Source of the DNA: Fistularia commersonii
Taxonomy: Eukaryota > Chordata > Actinopteri > Syngnathiformes > Fistulariidae
DNA length: 64,000 nt
NCBI GenBank assembly: GCA_037954325.1
Contig: JBBMNZ010000007.1
Coordinates: 5,119,501 to 5,183,500 of the forward strand
Direction: 5' to 3'
The notes beneath the pieces were generated by a model. That model was not told the origin of the DNA. It saw nothing but the letters and a program-made list of their open reading frames with translations, and did no database searches. The position numbers were made by a program, and so were the translations under genes. Shown here piece after piece: positions 19,630 to 31,072 of this stretch (position 1 is its first letter; every line of letters begins with the position of its first letter).

Positions 19630-21974
19630 CGCATATGTGTGTGAAGACAAACTCGACCAAAACTACAGACGCTGGAACCTCCTGTCTCATCATTTACAGA
19701 GAGCAATCCATCTCTTGACGTTTCGTGGAGGCCGTGGACTCCAGTCTTGGTTGGACCCGGTCCGACCCAGAACTCGCCCCGGACCCGGGTCCAGACATGA
19801 GGTCCTTCCCAGAATGTTCTGGATAACCTTCTCCATCCAGAAAGAAACTCAGTGGATTTCAAAAGCAGTAACAAGAAGCTATGGCTGCAGCAGTGAAACC
19901 AAGCAGGAGCTGGAGCAGGTCCTCTGCTGTGGCTCCTCCGCCGATCCGGACTGGGACCAGAACAAACCAGACCCGACCATACTTGACTTGACTCGACCCG
20001 ACAGACCGAACCAGATTGGACCAGATCATACTTGACTTGACCGGACCAGAATAGACCAGGTCAGGCTAGACCAGATCAGATTGTTTTGACCGGACCGGAC
20101 CTGACAAAATCGGACAAGACGAAACCCGACCGGACCAGATCGGACCAGACTAAACCTGTCCAGACCAGCCTGGGTAACCTCAGACATACCAGACCAGAGC
20201 AGACAAGACTAGATCGGACAGAACCAGATCAGACCATTTGGTGCCAGACCGGACCAGACATGATTAGACCATTCAAGACGAGACGACAACAAACTGGAAT
20301 ACCGGACGAAGACGTCAACAAGCTCATACCATCCTTGCCGTGTCCAAACCAGACACGGACTAAAAGAAGACCAAAGTGGACCAGACAAGACCGGACCAGA
20401 TTGAACCTTCCATCTCAAATCCATGACAACCAGGAGAAAACTCCAGGTAGGTTCCGTCCAGAGTCGTACCTGACTCGTGGTCCCGTACGCAGTAATCTGG
20501 AGAGTCCTCAAAGTACACCAGGTCGTTCTTGCCGGGCCGCTTGAAGGCGGCGTGCGCGGCGGTGAAGCCGGTGCCGTACTGGTTGACGGTCACCTGCACG
20601 GCGCCGTTGTACCTCTTGCGCAGGTGCTCGCCGGTGCGCCTGAAGTCGGCCATGGTGAGCCAGCAGGTGCGGACGCTGCAGGAGCCACTGACGCCGTGGC
20701 ACTTGCACTCCAGGTTTCTGAAGCGCTTCACCGCCTGGTGGAGGGCGAAGAAAAGCGTTATTCGGAAGTCGGTCGTTCGCATCGGTTCCCCGTCGGACCC
20801 GGTCTTCCTCACCTTCCTGCCGGCCCGGTTGTTGTGCAGGTTCATGAGGGCGCGGGCGTCCCTCTCTTTCCTCTCCCTGGCGTCCACGAAGGCCTGGCTG
20901 AAGCGCACGGCGTGCTCCACGTGGTCGCTGCAGCCGCCCCAGGCGAACGAGCCCCTGGCGTCGCGCGATGAGCCCTTCTTGGTGGGGTCGCAGGAGCAGG
21001 AGTCCAGCTCCCCCTGGCTGCAGGCGCGGGCCAGCGCGTACACGACGCCCGCCGAGGAGATGGCGTACACGAAGGCCACCTCGCGGCTTCCTGCCAGGGA
21101 TGACCAAGAGGCGGACAACCGGTGTCACCGAAGGTAAACATCTGGAACAAAGCTGCGCGTTGTCTCACGTTCCCCCCTCTTCCACGTCGAATAGTCCAGA
21201 GTGCCGTCACATCAAACGGTCGCCGATGGAGATCAAACGCCCCCGGCCTTTGATCTCCCGATGGCGTCACCGTAAACAAACCGAAATAAAAGAAACAGGC
21301 TTCAAAGGGGCCGGCGCCCTCGCCGCCGTGCTTGTCGTGTCCCGCCAAAGGCCAGGAGATGCCGAGCCAGCAGCGCCCGGAGGCGGCGGCCTTATCAGCC
21401 CCCGGCACGCCACCCATCAAAGGTGGAGGAGGGCCAGAAGCTTCAGGCAGACACGCCGCTCCAGGGTTCCACCGAGATACGGGACTTTGATGAGGAACAA
21501 TCCGTTAAAAATCGATGGTCCGGATAAAAGCTTTCGCTCGAATCCGAAGGGGGGGGGGGGGGGGGGGGGGGTCGCTTATTCTCTTTCAAGTCGGTTCTTC
21601 ATCGTCAGAGGTGAAGCTCCATGGTAACAACGCGGCAGAGCAGCTCTACATATTTGTGCCTCGAGGGAACCCAGGCGGGAGACCATGGAGAACCAAACAA
21701 GAAGAACATGGAGAGAACCCAGGCAAGAGAACGGAAAGAAACCCAGGCAGTAGGATGTACAGAGAACCTCACAAGAAGAACAGGGAAAGAACCAAGGCAG
21801 GAGGACATGGAGAACCCACAGAGAAGCCAGTCCTCCAGTGGAACCCTGCTGTTGCAGGTTCATGACCTCTGACCCCTGCGGTAAATACCTGAAGTATAAA
21901 AGGGTACACAGAGTACTTCTAGTAGTTTCAGTACCACAAGTACATTTTGCATCTTGCAGATGAACTCCAGTCTG

Positions 21975-22009
<35 letters not shown>

Positions 22010-22045
22010 GAGGCAGAGGCAGCGATGTTACCTTGCATGCATGCA

Positions 22046-22080
<35 letters not shown>

Positions 22081-22206
22081 AGCGAGCCTAACGAGGTGAA
22101 CAATGAGAACGCTGAGGGAAGTGGACACCACGGAGGAGGGGGTGGAGAAGAAGCGGTGTGTAATCGCTTGAAATTAGCCCGCTGACATTGACAATAAGGA
22201 GCTTCA

Positions 22207-22240
<34 letters not shown>

Positions 22241-24264
22241 TGTGACTTGGCCGGCTGGGAGGTCCGAATACCACGCGGCTCATTAGAGGCCTCGACATGA
22301 GACAGGCTTAAGCCGAAGGATCCGGACCGGCAGGTTAAACCTCGAGGGCATGGGAGAAGAACGTCCACGGAGGAGAGGCGCTCTGTCATCATCTTCAAAC
22401 AGGGAACTATTTCTTCTGGACTCTTCCCAACCTCGATTATTTTTTTTTTTATAAATTTAAATCCACTTCTAAATCCCATCAAAAGAGGGCGGAGCCACGG
22501 AAGCCAATTTGTCACTTGTTACCCTAGCCACCGCTAACATCGGTTAACACCTGGTCGGGTTTGAACGCAAGGCCTGAACGGCAAGTCAAAGCTAACACTT
22601 TCCATAGGTGACCATTCATTGAGCTAAGCTAACTAGCTAGAATGACTATCCTCTAGGCTCAGTGTCAAAGCTGATGGTGAATCGCTTGGAAACTTAGCAT
22701 ACTAGCCGCCACCAGCTGACGCTAAATCCCAGACTGAGACACTGTGAGGAGAGCTGACGATCCGCTTCCTCTTCGCGGCGTGATTTACACAAAACCGTTA
22801 AAAGCGAGACGGCGTCTGGAATGTGATCCAAAAGCTGAACCCAATTTGGAAAAGACAGAAATAAAAAAAAAAAAAAAAAAAAAATCCCCGATTTTTTTTT
22901 TTTCATCCTGAGGTTAGCGGGTGTGTCCTTACATTCTCGACGGCACACAATGACCTGGAAACACGACCCGGCCTATCCCGTGTGCAGGCGCGCGGCGTTC
23001 AGGGGAGTTTCGGGGGCCCTGAAGGCATCGCTCGGCGAACACGATGCTCCACCGGTGCTCCGATACCAGCTCCTGGAGCCCGGGACGGGGGAACACGGTG
23101 GCCGGCAGGGGGTGTGAGTCGGTCACCTCTCTGAAATGGACGTTTGACCTCGTTTTTTTTCCCGCGGTTAAAGGGGAGGAAACAGCAAACCGGCCAACTT
23201 TACTTTCCAGGGGTTCAGCGAAGCCATCGCCGGCCTGACGGGCACCGCAGACGTTCCCCGACGCCGTGGGAACTGAGAACCGAGACAATTTCCCGCTAAA
23301 ACAAACATCGAAACGTGAACCGGTTGGGTTTTTAGTCAATCGTTTGAGTGAAAATAGAGAGTAAAATCAGGTGTGTTGTCGGGGAGAGACGGTCGCCGTC
23401 GACGACCCCTCGCTCACCTCGCAGCAGCAGGCGTCCGAACACACTATGGTCGCGGCCCGCCGTGTTGCAGTTCCAGCGGTGGTCGCGGAACTGGTGCTGG
23501 CATTCGGAGATCCAGTCCCGGACGCCGGCGCCGATGGCCCGCATCACCTCGGGGTGCTGGCGGCACAGCTGGCGCTGGCGGCTCACCAGGCCCGGCACGT
23601 TGTCGCACATCACCCGCGAGCCCAGCGTGCCCATGTACCTGCGCAGACAGGAAGCAGAACAAGAGGGGGTAAGATGATGTCGCGCTCATATCTATTAGAC
23701 TTTTGGAGGGTGTGATTCCAAACCGCGTGAGAGGAATCTGACAGCCTCGGACGCAGGAGTTGGATTAAGAAAAAAAAAAAAAAAAGGTGGAAGACTGTAA
23801 ATTTTCTTTATATTTCCTGTGTATCTTGTATTTGCAAGTGTTATTTGCAGTCCCTATGTCCTCTATTGTAAGTCGCTTTGGATAAAAGCGTCTGCCAAAT
23901 GTGATGTAATGTAATGTAATGTAATGTAATGTAATGTAATGTAATGTAAAGACTGGAAGTGACCAGACTGTCAAAATATACAGTTAGGAGCTCAGGACAT
24001 TTTTTTTATTTTTTTTTAAATGGAAGTCCCGGGAGACACAGGTGTAAACAAACTGCGGGTTTATTTTGTCCCACGGAAGAACACCTTTTTTTTCTCCCCC
24101 GGTTTTACATTGACAGAAACAGAATGAAGGCGAGATTAGAAAGGAGGTGGAGGATGAGGAGGGTGGAGGGGAAGATCTTACCACCAGGACGCATCCACCT
24201 CGGCGGAGAGCCAGCAGATCCATAGCGACAAATACAAACATAATCCGCTTGGCAGGAAGTTCAT
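16493..24264 (-). CDS. wnt2: wnt2, secreted Wnt ligand (complete, five coding exons)
   Basis: Wnt2 is a secreted, lipid-modified glycoprotein that signals through Frizzled/LRP receptors, mainly by the beta-catenin route. Exons in transcript order: 24264-24182, 23638-23418, 21090-20813, 20734-20470, 16698-16493. They give 1053 nt, 350 aa plus stop, close to human WNT2 (360 aa). The start at 24264 was chosen because it gives a signal peptide (MNFLPSGLCLYLSLWICWLS) and the only frame joining TG|G to make the Wnt2-typical WWYM. Wnt hallmarks: CHGVSGSC with the acylated serine (exon 4), HNNRAGRK, NDLVYFEDSPDYC, CCGRGYD, and a Cys-rich C terminus ending HTCKSQT. All boundaries are GT-AG. The gene is convergent with st7 and lies 3' of asz1 on the same strand, as in other vertebrates. 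Confidence 0.97.
16786..16820. repeat. (TA)n in wnt2 intron 4
   Basis: Short TA run flanked by A-rich low complexity (to 16851). Confidence 0.9.
17100..17830. other. GC-rich segment of wnt2 intron 4, no gene recognised
   Basis: Long antisense open frames here reflect GC richness. CpG-rich unique-looking DNA; could be regulatory, not shown. Confidence 0.35.
18153..18352. repeat. facing (TG)n and (CA)n tracts in wnt2 intron 4
   Basis: TG at about 18153-18190 and CA at 18304-18352, separated by ~110 bp. They are inverted repeats of each other. Confidence 0.9.
18440..19315. repeat. AT-rich degenerate repeat ('aatttataactaatgta')
   Basis: About 870 bp of loosely repeated taatttat, aactaatgta and tttattacta words. 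No coding frame; within wnt2 intron 4. Confidence 0.75.
19955..20415. repeat. GACCAGA-type degenerate minisatellite
   Basis: Dozens of gaccaga / ggacca / cggacc words in tandem in wnt2 intron 4, ending about 55 bp from exon 4. Its open frame (Pro/Asp/Thr/Arg/Lys/Gln) is a by-product. Confidence 0.85.
20470..20734 (-). CDS. wnt2: wnt2 exon 4
   Basis: Encodes AVKRFRNLECKCHGVSGSCS, then VRTCWLTMADFRRTGEHLR and NDLVYFEDSPDYCVRDHES. Contains the Ser that Porcupine acylates (CHGVSGSC). Acceptor tccaccag, donor TCAG|gtacga. Confidence 0.98.
20813..21090 (-). CDS. wnt2: wnt2 exon 3
   Basis: Encodes SREVAFVYAISSAGVVYALA, then RACSQGELDSCSCDPTKK and ARALMNLHNNRAGRK. Acceptor ctggcag, donor AAG|gtgagg. 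Confidence 0.98.
21549..21571 (+). repeat. 23-nt G homopolymer
   Basis: Uninterrupted G run in wnt2 intron 2 (poly-C in the transcript). Confidence 0.97.
21977..22078. repeat. facing (AC)n and (TG)n tracts in wnt2 intron 2
   Basis: AC run at ~21977-22006 and TG run at ~22048-22078 form an inverted repeat of about 28 bp around a 40-bp loop. Confidence 0.9.
23418..23638 (-). CDS. wnt2: wnt2 exon 2
   Basis: Encodes YMGTLGSRVMCDNVPGLVSR, then HPEVMRAIGAGVRDW, FRDHRWNCNTAG and FGRLLLR. Acceptor tctgcgcag, donor CGAG|gtgagc. Confidence 0.98.
23830..23955 (-). repeat. dispersed fish repeat with 'taagtcgctttggataaaag' core and (TAATG)n tail
   Basis: Contains 'gtaagtcgctttggataaaa' and 'gcgtctgccaaatg', then tandem taatg units. 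It is a widespread fish interspersed-repeat end. A reverse-orientation piece lies at 34115-34168. Confidence 0.75.
24182..24264 (-). CDS. wnt2: wnt2 exon 1 (start codon and signal peptide)
   Basis: ATG at 24264-24262 with A at -3. Encodes MNFLPSGLCLYLSLWICWLS and then AEVDASW(W). Donor GGTG|gtaaga. Two other ATGs nearby (24241, 24223) are in the wrong frame to join exon 2. Confidence 0.93.
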
Positions 24265-25890
24265 ATTATAACCTGAGCTTTAGGGATCTGGCCGGAGCAT
24301 CTTCGACGGAATTATTATAATCTATAATAATCCCGTGTGGTTCCGTGGAGGAGGATGAAGAGGAGGAGGGATGAGGAAGCAACAAAAAAAGCGCGATGGT
24401 GGTGATAGTCCGGTTTGAGGGAGTGACAGGCAGATGGGGAGCGATCAGGTTTAAATTGCTCCTCGGGAGGAGGAGGAGGGAGAAGAGGAGGAGGAAGAAG
24501 AAGAAGAGGAGGAAGAGTCGCTGCTCAGGAATGAGCCGCGGAGGAGAATGTGTCCGGGCTGGTCCCACGCCAGACAGCCTTGGCCCACGTCCAGACCGGA
24601 GGAGACGCGCACACGCACACGCACAGCCAGGGGGTTGGGGTGTCAAAGGTGAACACCCCCTTTTTCCTAAAATCGACATAACGCCGCTTATCCTTTAATT
24701 GGTTTTTACTTATTTTTTGAACTCTCGCGAGATTTAATGGGACCGCGATGTTAATTAAAAAAAAAATCACACCCCGCGATCATGGCGGCTGTAGGGTTTG
24801 TATTTAGCATCACAATAACCGCATTTTGAATGAAAACACGCATAGTAATTTTCTTTAACGGCTGCTTTTCTAACTCTCTTCATTTTCATTATCAAGCTCA
24901 TGTTGTTGTCTGCTCACTGAAGCTTAAAACAATTTAGTTCACCAATTTGCTAATGCTTTTCCTTTTTTGCTCTCTTTACAATTACTGCAATTTTTTTTGT
25001 TTTGTTTTTTAACGTGATTTCTCCTGGGATAACTTCATTTTCTTCCCCGCGAGCTGTCTGAAAAATTAATTTGCAATAAACAGCCAGTTGAGCAAACAGA
25101 ACCCGATACAGTCCAAATGATTAGATTAGAAGATTCATTTTAAAAAATATCAAGATCATCTTCACTTCCGACCAAACAACATGTTTTATATTTGTTCAGG
25201 GCGGGATCCCCGGCTCCGGTACCTGGATTCCCACCGGGGTGGATCATCTGCCGCTCGGGCGCCAAATACCCAAGAGGCCCCTGTGTCGCTCCTCGATTTG
25301 CGGCCTTTCCCAGTGCAGACTCACTAATAGCTCAGGAATGACGGCGCGGGGGGGAGGAAGAGGTGGAGGAAGCAGAAAAAGGGAAAAGAAGAAAAACATT
25401 TTAGGCAGTGATTCTCCCAACGTGGCACCTAAAGGTGACGCGTCCATCTGAATGGGATTATCAGACCGGGGGCCCGTTTGAAGTCCGCAACCGCTGTCAC
25501 ATGCCGTTTCCTCCATCCTTGATCTGGACGTCCGCGGATCCTGACCACAAGATTAACGGGCACATTTTTTTTCTTCCCTCCAGCCCGACTCGACCACCCC
25601 ACCGCCACATTGATCCCCGTGGAAGAAGAAGAAGAAGAAGCCTAAAACAAGGAGCTGAGCTTTGCGTGTGATCACAGTTGTAATAAGCCAGTAATCTACA
25701 TCAGATGTGATGAGAGGATGTGGGAAGGAGGTCATGTGACCTGTAGAGGACGTTCATACCATTTCATAATCTGCCTGGGATTAACGGGACAGTAAGCTTT
25801 TTCTTCTTTCTTTTTTTAATCAGGGAAACTCAAGATAACTGAAGGGATGAGCGCCGTGTTTTTGCAAGGATGGTGAGTTTCCTTACTTAG
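24265..25890 (-). promoter_or_regulatory. wnt2: wnt2 upstream region
   Basis: Non-coding DNA upstream of the wnt2 start. It includes a purine-rich gga-repeat stretch (24340-24530), a GC-rich part (24530-24650) and a unique-looking AT-richer part (24840-25140) that could be a conserved element. No promoter motif can be fixed by eye. Confidence 0.3.
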
Positions 25891-25894
25891 AGTT

Positions 25895-26295
25895 CAAGGT
25901 GAGAAGGTCCCCAGGGTGAGGGGGAGCTTTGTGGGGTTTCCTCCAGCTTCTCTGGGTTCCTTTCAGTCCCAAAACATGCAAGAGGTTATTTGAAGACCCT
26001 AAAGTATCCAGATGTCTGAATCAGAGGGTGAATGGTTTTTATGACGTGAATGAGCGAGTGAATGGGTGTAAATGAGAGGGTTAATAGGGTCTCTTTATGA
26101 CATATAAAAGAAAGGGTGAATGGTTATATGTCTATATATGATGTGTGAATGGTTGTATGTCTATATTCGAGAGGGTGATTGGTTGTGCGTCTGTAAGTGG
26201 CCTTGTCATCAGTCCCGTTTGAATCCCGCTCTCTAGTCCCAACGGCTGGGATAGGCTGCCTGCAACGCTGCATGCAGGATAAACTGTGTCGAGAC
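25895..26295 (+). repeat. tRNA-derived SINE body with partly amplified interior
   Basis: Reads 'gggtttcctccagc', 'tcccaaaacatgcaagagg', several copies of 'gtgaatggttgtatgtctat', then 'gctgggataggctgcctgc'. This is the recognisable layout of a common fish SINE whose middle block has been duplicated. Confidence 0.75.
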
Positions 26296-26802
26296 AAATA
26301 CAAAATTTGAAAAATTCAAATTGCTATTGACGTTATTCAAGTTATTTCCTGCTGTTTAAGAAGCATGAACCCACACCCATATACACACCTACTGTGGAAG
26401 CAGCAGCTCTTAGAAAGGCTGTGACATCATTTTTCTGATCATTCAAACACGTCAACACTGCTTCTGTCCGCCAGGTGGAGACGCTCCGGTCAACGGAACT
26501 GAGGCCTGATATTTCACGCGAATCTTATGAAATGAGAGCAAGGGGGCAGCAGGGGGGGTAAAGGTTACACCCCCCCCCGCTGCGTAGAAACACGTGACGT
26601 GTGTTTGGCGACAAGAACCCGAGAACAGCGAGCATGAAACGTGCATCGTCACAGTGACGGCGCCGTGTTTGTTTACAGTGCCGAAAAAAGGTCAAGCCGC
26701 CCTCTGAGCTCGGCTTCGTCGCACCCTTCCTCGGGTGTCACGGGTGTTGCTATGGGCAACAGAAAAACAACAACACCCCGTCGATGAACACCCGGTAAAC
26801 AA

Positions 26803-26808
26803 TTTAAT
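26803..26808 (-). terminator. asz1: candidate asz1 poly(A) signal (ATTAAA)
   Basis: ATTAAA on the minus strand about 205 nt past the stop codon. No AATAAA is seen closer. Confidence 0.35.
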
Positions 26809-27010
26809 CCATGCACAGACTAATTAAACATTCAAGAGTTGCCAAAGCGACAAGCAGCTGTATTCTGCATTGATGAATTTCCCAAATGGCCTTGTCTTCC
26901 CGTCTCCATGCTAAGCTACGCTAACCGGAGATGGCGAGGGTCCTGACTCTCCGAGGGAGACGTCGGTTGACCTCATCTCTCAAACAAACTCCTTCCCCGT
27001 ATATGATCCT

Positions 27011-27172
27011 TCACAGTTGTAGCTCCGCCCTCCCGCCAGCAGCTTGGTAGACCAGGAAGACAGTGGCAGCGGCGGTGGCTGCTCCTAGCGCCATAACAGC
27101 AAGCGACTCCATCCTCCGGTTGCCACGGGAACGCCGAGGCGGGACATGGCAACAATCTGCGGGGTTGTCCAT
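27011..27172 (-). CDS. asz1: asz1 exon 13 with stop and membrane anchor
   Basis: Encodes MDNPADCCHVPPRRSRGNRR, then MESLAVMALGAATAAATVFL and VYQAAGGRAELQL, then TGA. The hydrophobic stretch near the C terminus is the expected mitochondrial outer-membrane anchor. Acceptor cgcctcag. Confidence 0.88.
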   Translation of the reverse strand: MDNPADCCHVPPRRSRGNRRMESLAVMALGAATAAATVFLVYQAAGGRAELQL

Positions 27173-28144
27173 CTGAGGCGAAAACACGAAAACCCATATG
27201 AATGGGAGAATGTGACCTGATGCAAGAGCAGGGCATTGTGGGAAAATTATTATTTTTTTAATTTTAAGTTGGGTTTCGTCATAAAACAGTGTTTTCCTCC
27301 ATTAGACCAGATTTTCCTTGTAATGTCTTGTTTTTTGTTTTTAAATTAAAAAAAAAACAAAAAAAAAACTTGATTTATTCCCGAACGGCGACAGTCGAGG
27401 TGACAGTGGTTTCCAGCTCGCTCTGAAATCCCACCACCTTGTTGGACTTCTTTAAAAAGAAATTTAAAAGATATTCTTGGGTTCTTGGTGTCCCCCAAAA
27501 AATGCCGGAAAAGATTATTTCCCACGGGACCCAAATGCACCACAAAATATATTAGGATATAACAATTATATTGCTGATCCTGTCTTTAGTTTTTCAAGCA
27601 GGCATTTGCTGTTATTCTTCTTCTCTGGCGGGAAACTAAACGTCTTCTTTAATATTGACACCTTTGCAACGTCTCTCCGAGGACCCTGTGTTTTGGAACA
27701 AACAGTCGCTCGGGTGTTCAATATTATTTTGAAAAAGATAAAACATTGCTGTTAAAATTACTTGAACACTAGGGCGGCGTTCCCAGTTTGCAAACAAATC
27801 CTGTTTTTGTGTGTTAATTGGCTCATCGTCAAGATAGGAAATTAAAAATCCCAATGAAAAAAAAAAAACAGACATAACTGACTTACAATTGAAAAAAGAA
27901 ACATGAAATTACAGAGGAAATCAGGTGTAATGGAGGAATTCTTGCTCTTTTTATGTGTTTTATTTCAAATGTATATAAGATCTGCAGCAGCAGACGCTAC
28001 AGCAGCGGCCATTTTTTTACGGCGAATGCTCCTCTACAGGCCGCCGGCCAGCGTATCCAAATGGGCTCCGTTGGCCATCAGATTCCTGTTTGACAGAGTA
28101 GCGGACCCCCATAATCAACCCACACAAGCCGTCATGCATGCATG

Positions 28145-28191
<47 letters not shown>

Positions 28192-28412
28192 TATCCACGG
28201 TTCATAGCCAACCTCCTCTTCTAACCCCACAACCCCAACTCTACCCATCAGCTCCTTCTCCCCGTCTTAAACTCCCTCACCCCGCCTCCCACCGCCGCCC
28301 CCTCCGCCTCATCGTCTGCGCGCTGACAGCTCCGTGTCACAGTGGTGCTGACTTATGGGCTGTGAGGATTCTGCCCTGTCAGGGGGAGACTCTCTCCTCT
28401 ACATATACAAAT

Positions 28413-28462
<50 letters not shown>

Positions 28463-28948
28463 GGTCAGGTGCACACATGTGAGCACTCCCTCACATACCT
28501 GTTGGAGCTCGTCAAAAAGTCATAAACGCCGACACCCGAAAAACATAGGCGGCAGATTCTCAGTAAGTCGGAGGCTCTGAGAGATTAATTTGGACTCCTT
28601 GTTGACAGGCTGAAGCCACTCATCGGACAGTATTAGCCGATAATCACTTATCAATATTAATACTGATAGTTGCGAGGTGAGAAATACATATAGATCCCCT
28701 GTGCCCCCCCTCCACACACAGGGTTCTAAACCCAGAACCAGGCCTGCAGGTCTCAAATATGAACACCTGGCTAAACCCAATCAATCGATAACCAATTGTA
28801 ATCAATGCAAATTAGACATTTTCACATTGGGGCATATGTGTGCGCATGCATGCTGGAACCATTGTGTTTTTATTTTTGAAAATCCCTTGTCGCTTCAGAA
28901 CAGCAGACGTTTACATAGCTCTGTCAAAGAGCGTCGGGGTGCGTACCT

Positions 28949-28989
<41 letters not shown>

Positions 28990-31034
28990 CACCTGTGCTA
29001 TCAGATTGCGGAGGCATATGAGCTCCCTCTGCAGGTCCTTGACCTGAATCACCAGCTGGCTGCAGGTCACCTGACTCTCCTTCTTGGAGTCCAGGGAGAA
29101 GACCAGCTGTGGAGGACAAAGACTACCGTGAGACAACCGGATGTACTAAAACTAATGTGACCCCAAAAAAAGTACTTTAGATAAGATGCTAAGTTGTGAC
29201 GGCGGTACCGAATGTGGCGTCTACCTGAGATGGGTTCCTGGGGAAGTGCTTGATGACGTCCTGGACGACCTCCGTCAGGTTGCAGCACTGCTGCCTCACG
29301 GCCAACAGGAAGCTCTGCAGCTCCTCACTCCTACGGACAAACACTGACCGGATTAAAGGGAACCCACCCGGGAGGATTAACAGGCATAAATATGCTTATT
29401 GTTTGTCTCATCCTACTAAGTGTTGTTTAGTATGCAGAATTGTTATTTCTTTAAAAATCAAAATTTACAACGCATATTTTAACACTGGGCCCCCCCATTG
29501 TTTTACTAGCGCATTGCATGTTAGGTTGATGAAGTATGGATGATGCTCATGCTAACTTTAGCTTTCTGCTATTTTAAACTTTGGCCCGGTATGATATATA
29601 TAGTAATACCGCAACAATGTTCTGCTTTTGTGTGCAATTTCCAGTCCAAGGGAAACAAATGGTGTGACGCTAGTCTACACAGCCTTCCAAGGGACAAGAA
29701 AGGATTGGGGAATTTGTTTGTTGACACACACAACTTGCCAAGGATCTGCGGCGGTGTTCTCGCCGCTTTTCTCCGGTTGCATTTGATGCATTTAGCAGAG
29801 CTAAGCTGCTGAAAGACCTCACGGGTGCTGCTAGTTTTAAACAGATGCTTAAGTCAAACACTGTGCGGTTTTCTTTCACAAGCATACAAAGGCCTCTTGG
29901 GAAACCCGCTCAAAGAAGCCCCACAAGCAGGAGATGCTAGATGTTCTCTTGTGAGGATGTGAATAATCCGCTACTGCAGAAGTAGCATCTGATACAGAAT
30001 ACCAGGAACCGGCGCGATCACGGAAGAAGCTGACGACAAGTCACCCAGTCCGTCAGCATGGCAGTTCCTCAGTCTACAGTGATCAGCCGATGACAACAGA
30101 CTCACTCTGTTAAATATATACAGCTGCCGCACACTTTGTCCGACTCTTGCCTCTTCGTATCTGTCTTCATTGTGAAGCTCATTTGAACTTCTGTCTACAG
30201 CGTTGTCCTCCTCACTCACGTCTCTCAAATGGGAAGGCTTACATAGATGATGCGTTTTTGCATCGCATGATAAAATGAACGGGACAGAGCCCAGTGCAAC
30301 CTAATGACGTCACTACCCAGACAGCACTGCTATGTAAACAGTGAAAGGTGAAAAGTTTTTTTTTTTTTTTTTTTTACAATTTTGTACAAAGATATGTTGA
30401 GAGAATTTGTTACAGTTTTTGTGGAGCTGGTGAAAATATTGATTAAATGGGACATGGTTTTGGAAACCGGGGATCCCTTTCACAGCCAGGGGTAGAACCC
30501 CCCCCCAAAAGGTGTGATCAGTGCCTTAATTTAACTTCCTCTTGCCTTGAACCGTGCAGGACTGGTTTTCCCACCCTTGCATTTAAAAAAAAAAAAAAAA
30601 ACATTTTGCAGCCCAGGATCGAAGATGTCTGGAGCTTACATGCCCCCCCCCCCCGAGACCATCTTATCATGCTTGACGGAGCAGGTGGCCAAGTTTTCTC
30701 CCACCACAACCCCCTCCGTCCGCTGCATCAGTCTTCCTTAAATGATTAGTTATCCATATTCATCAACCCCGCCGCCTCCACCCCACCCACGCCGGGATAT
30801 TGATAGCTATTATCTTAATGGCGGGTTAGCGTTGGCGAGGGGACCGTGCAGCCAGGCCTCCTCGCACTCTGTCAGAGCGGCGAGTAAACAGTGTCAGCCA
30901 CCTCCCTTATCCTCGCTGTTAGTTTGTGTAGGCGAGAGTGATGATCCCCTCCATCCGCCCCCTTCCAACCCAAGTGAATCCGAGATGGAAACAGCGGCGT
31001 GCGTTAGCGTAGGAATGCCGATGAAGGATGTGTA

Positions 31035-31072
<38 letters not shown>

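Noticed and set aside
20508..21420. Large antisense open frames (about 200 aa) over wnt2 exons 3-4
   Set aside because: Shadow frames of GC-rich wnt2 coding sequence; the wnt2 frame has clear family homology.
24223..24241. ATGs at 24241 and 24223 as alternative wnt2 starts
   Set aside because: They are out of phase with exon 2. Only the 24264 start yields WWYM at the junction and a full signal peptide.
27903..28580. 225-codon open frame on the plus strand in asz1 intron 12
   Set aside because: Runs through two (CA)n tracts (His-Thr repeats) and has no recognisable domain.
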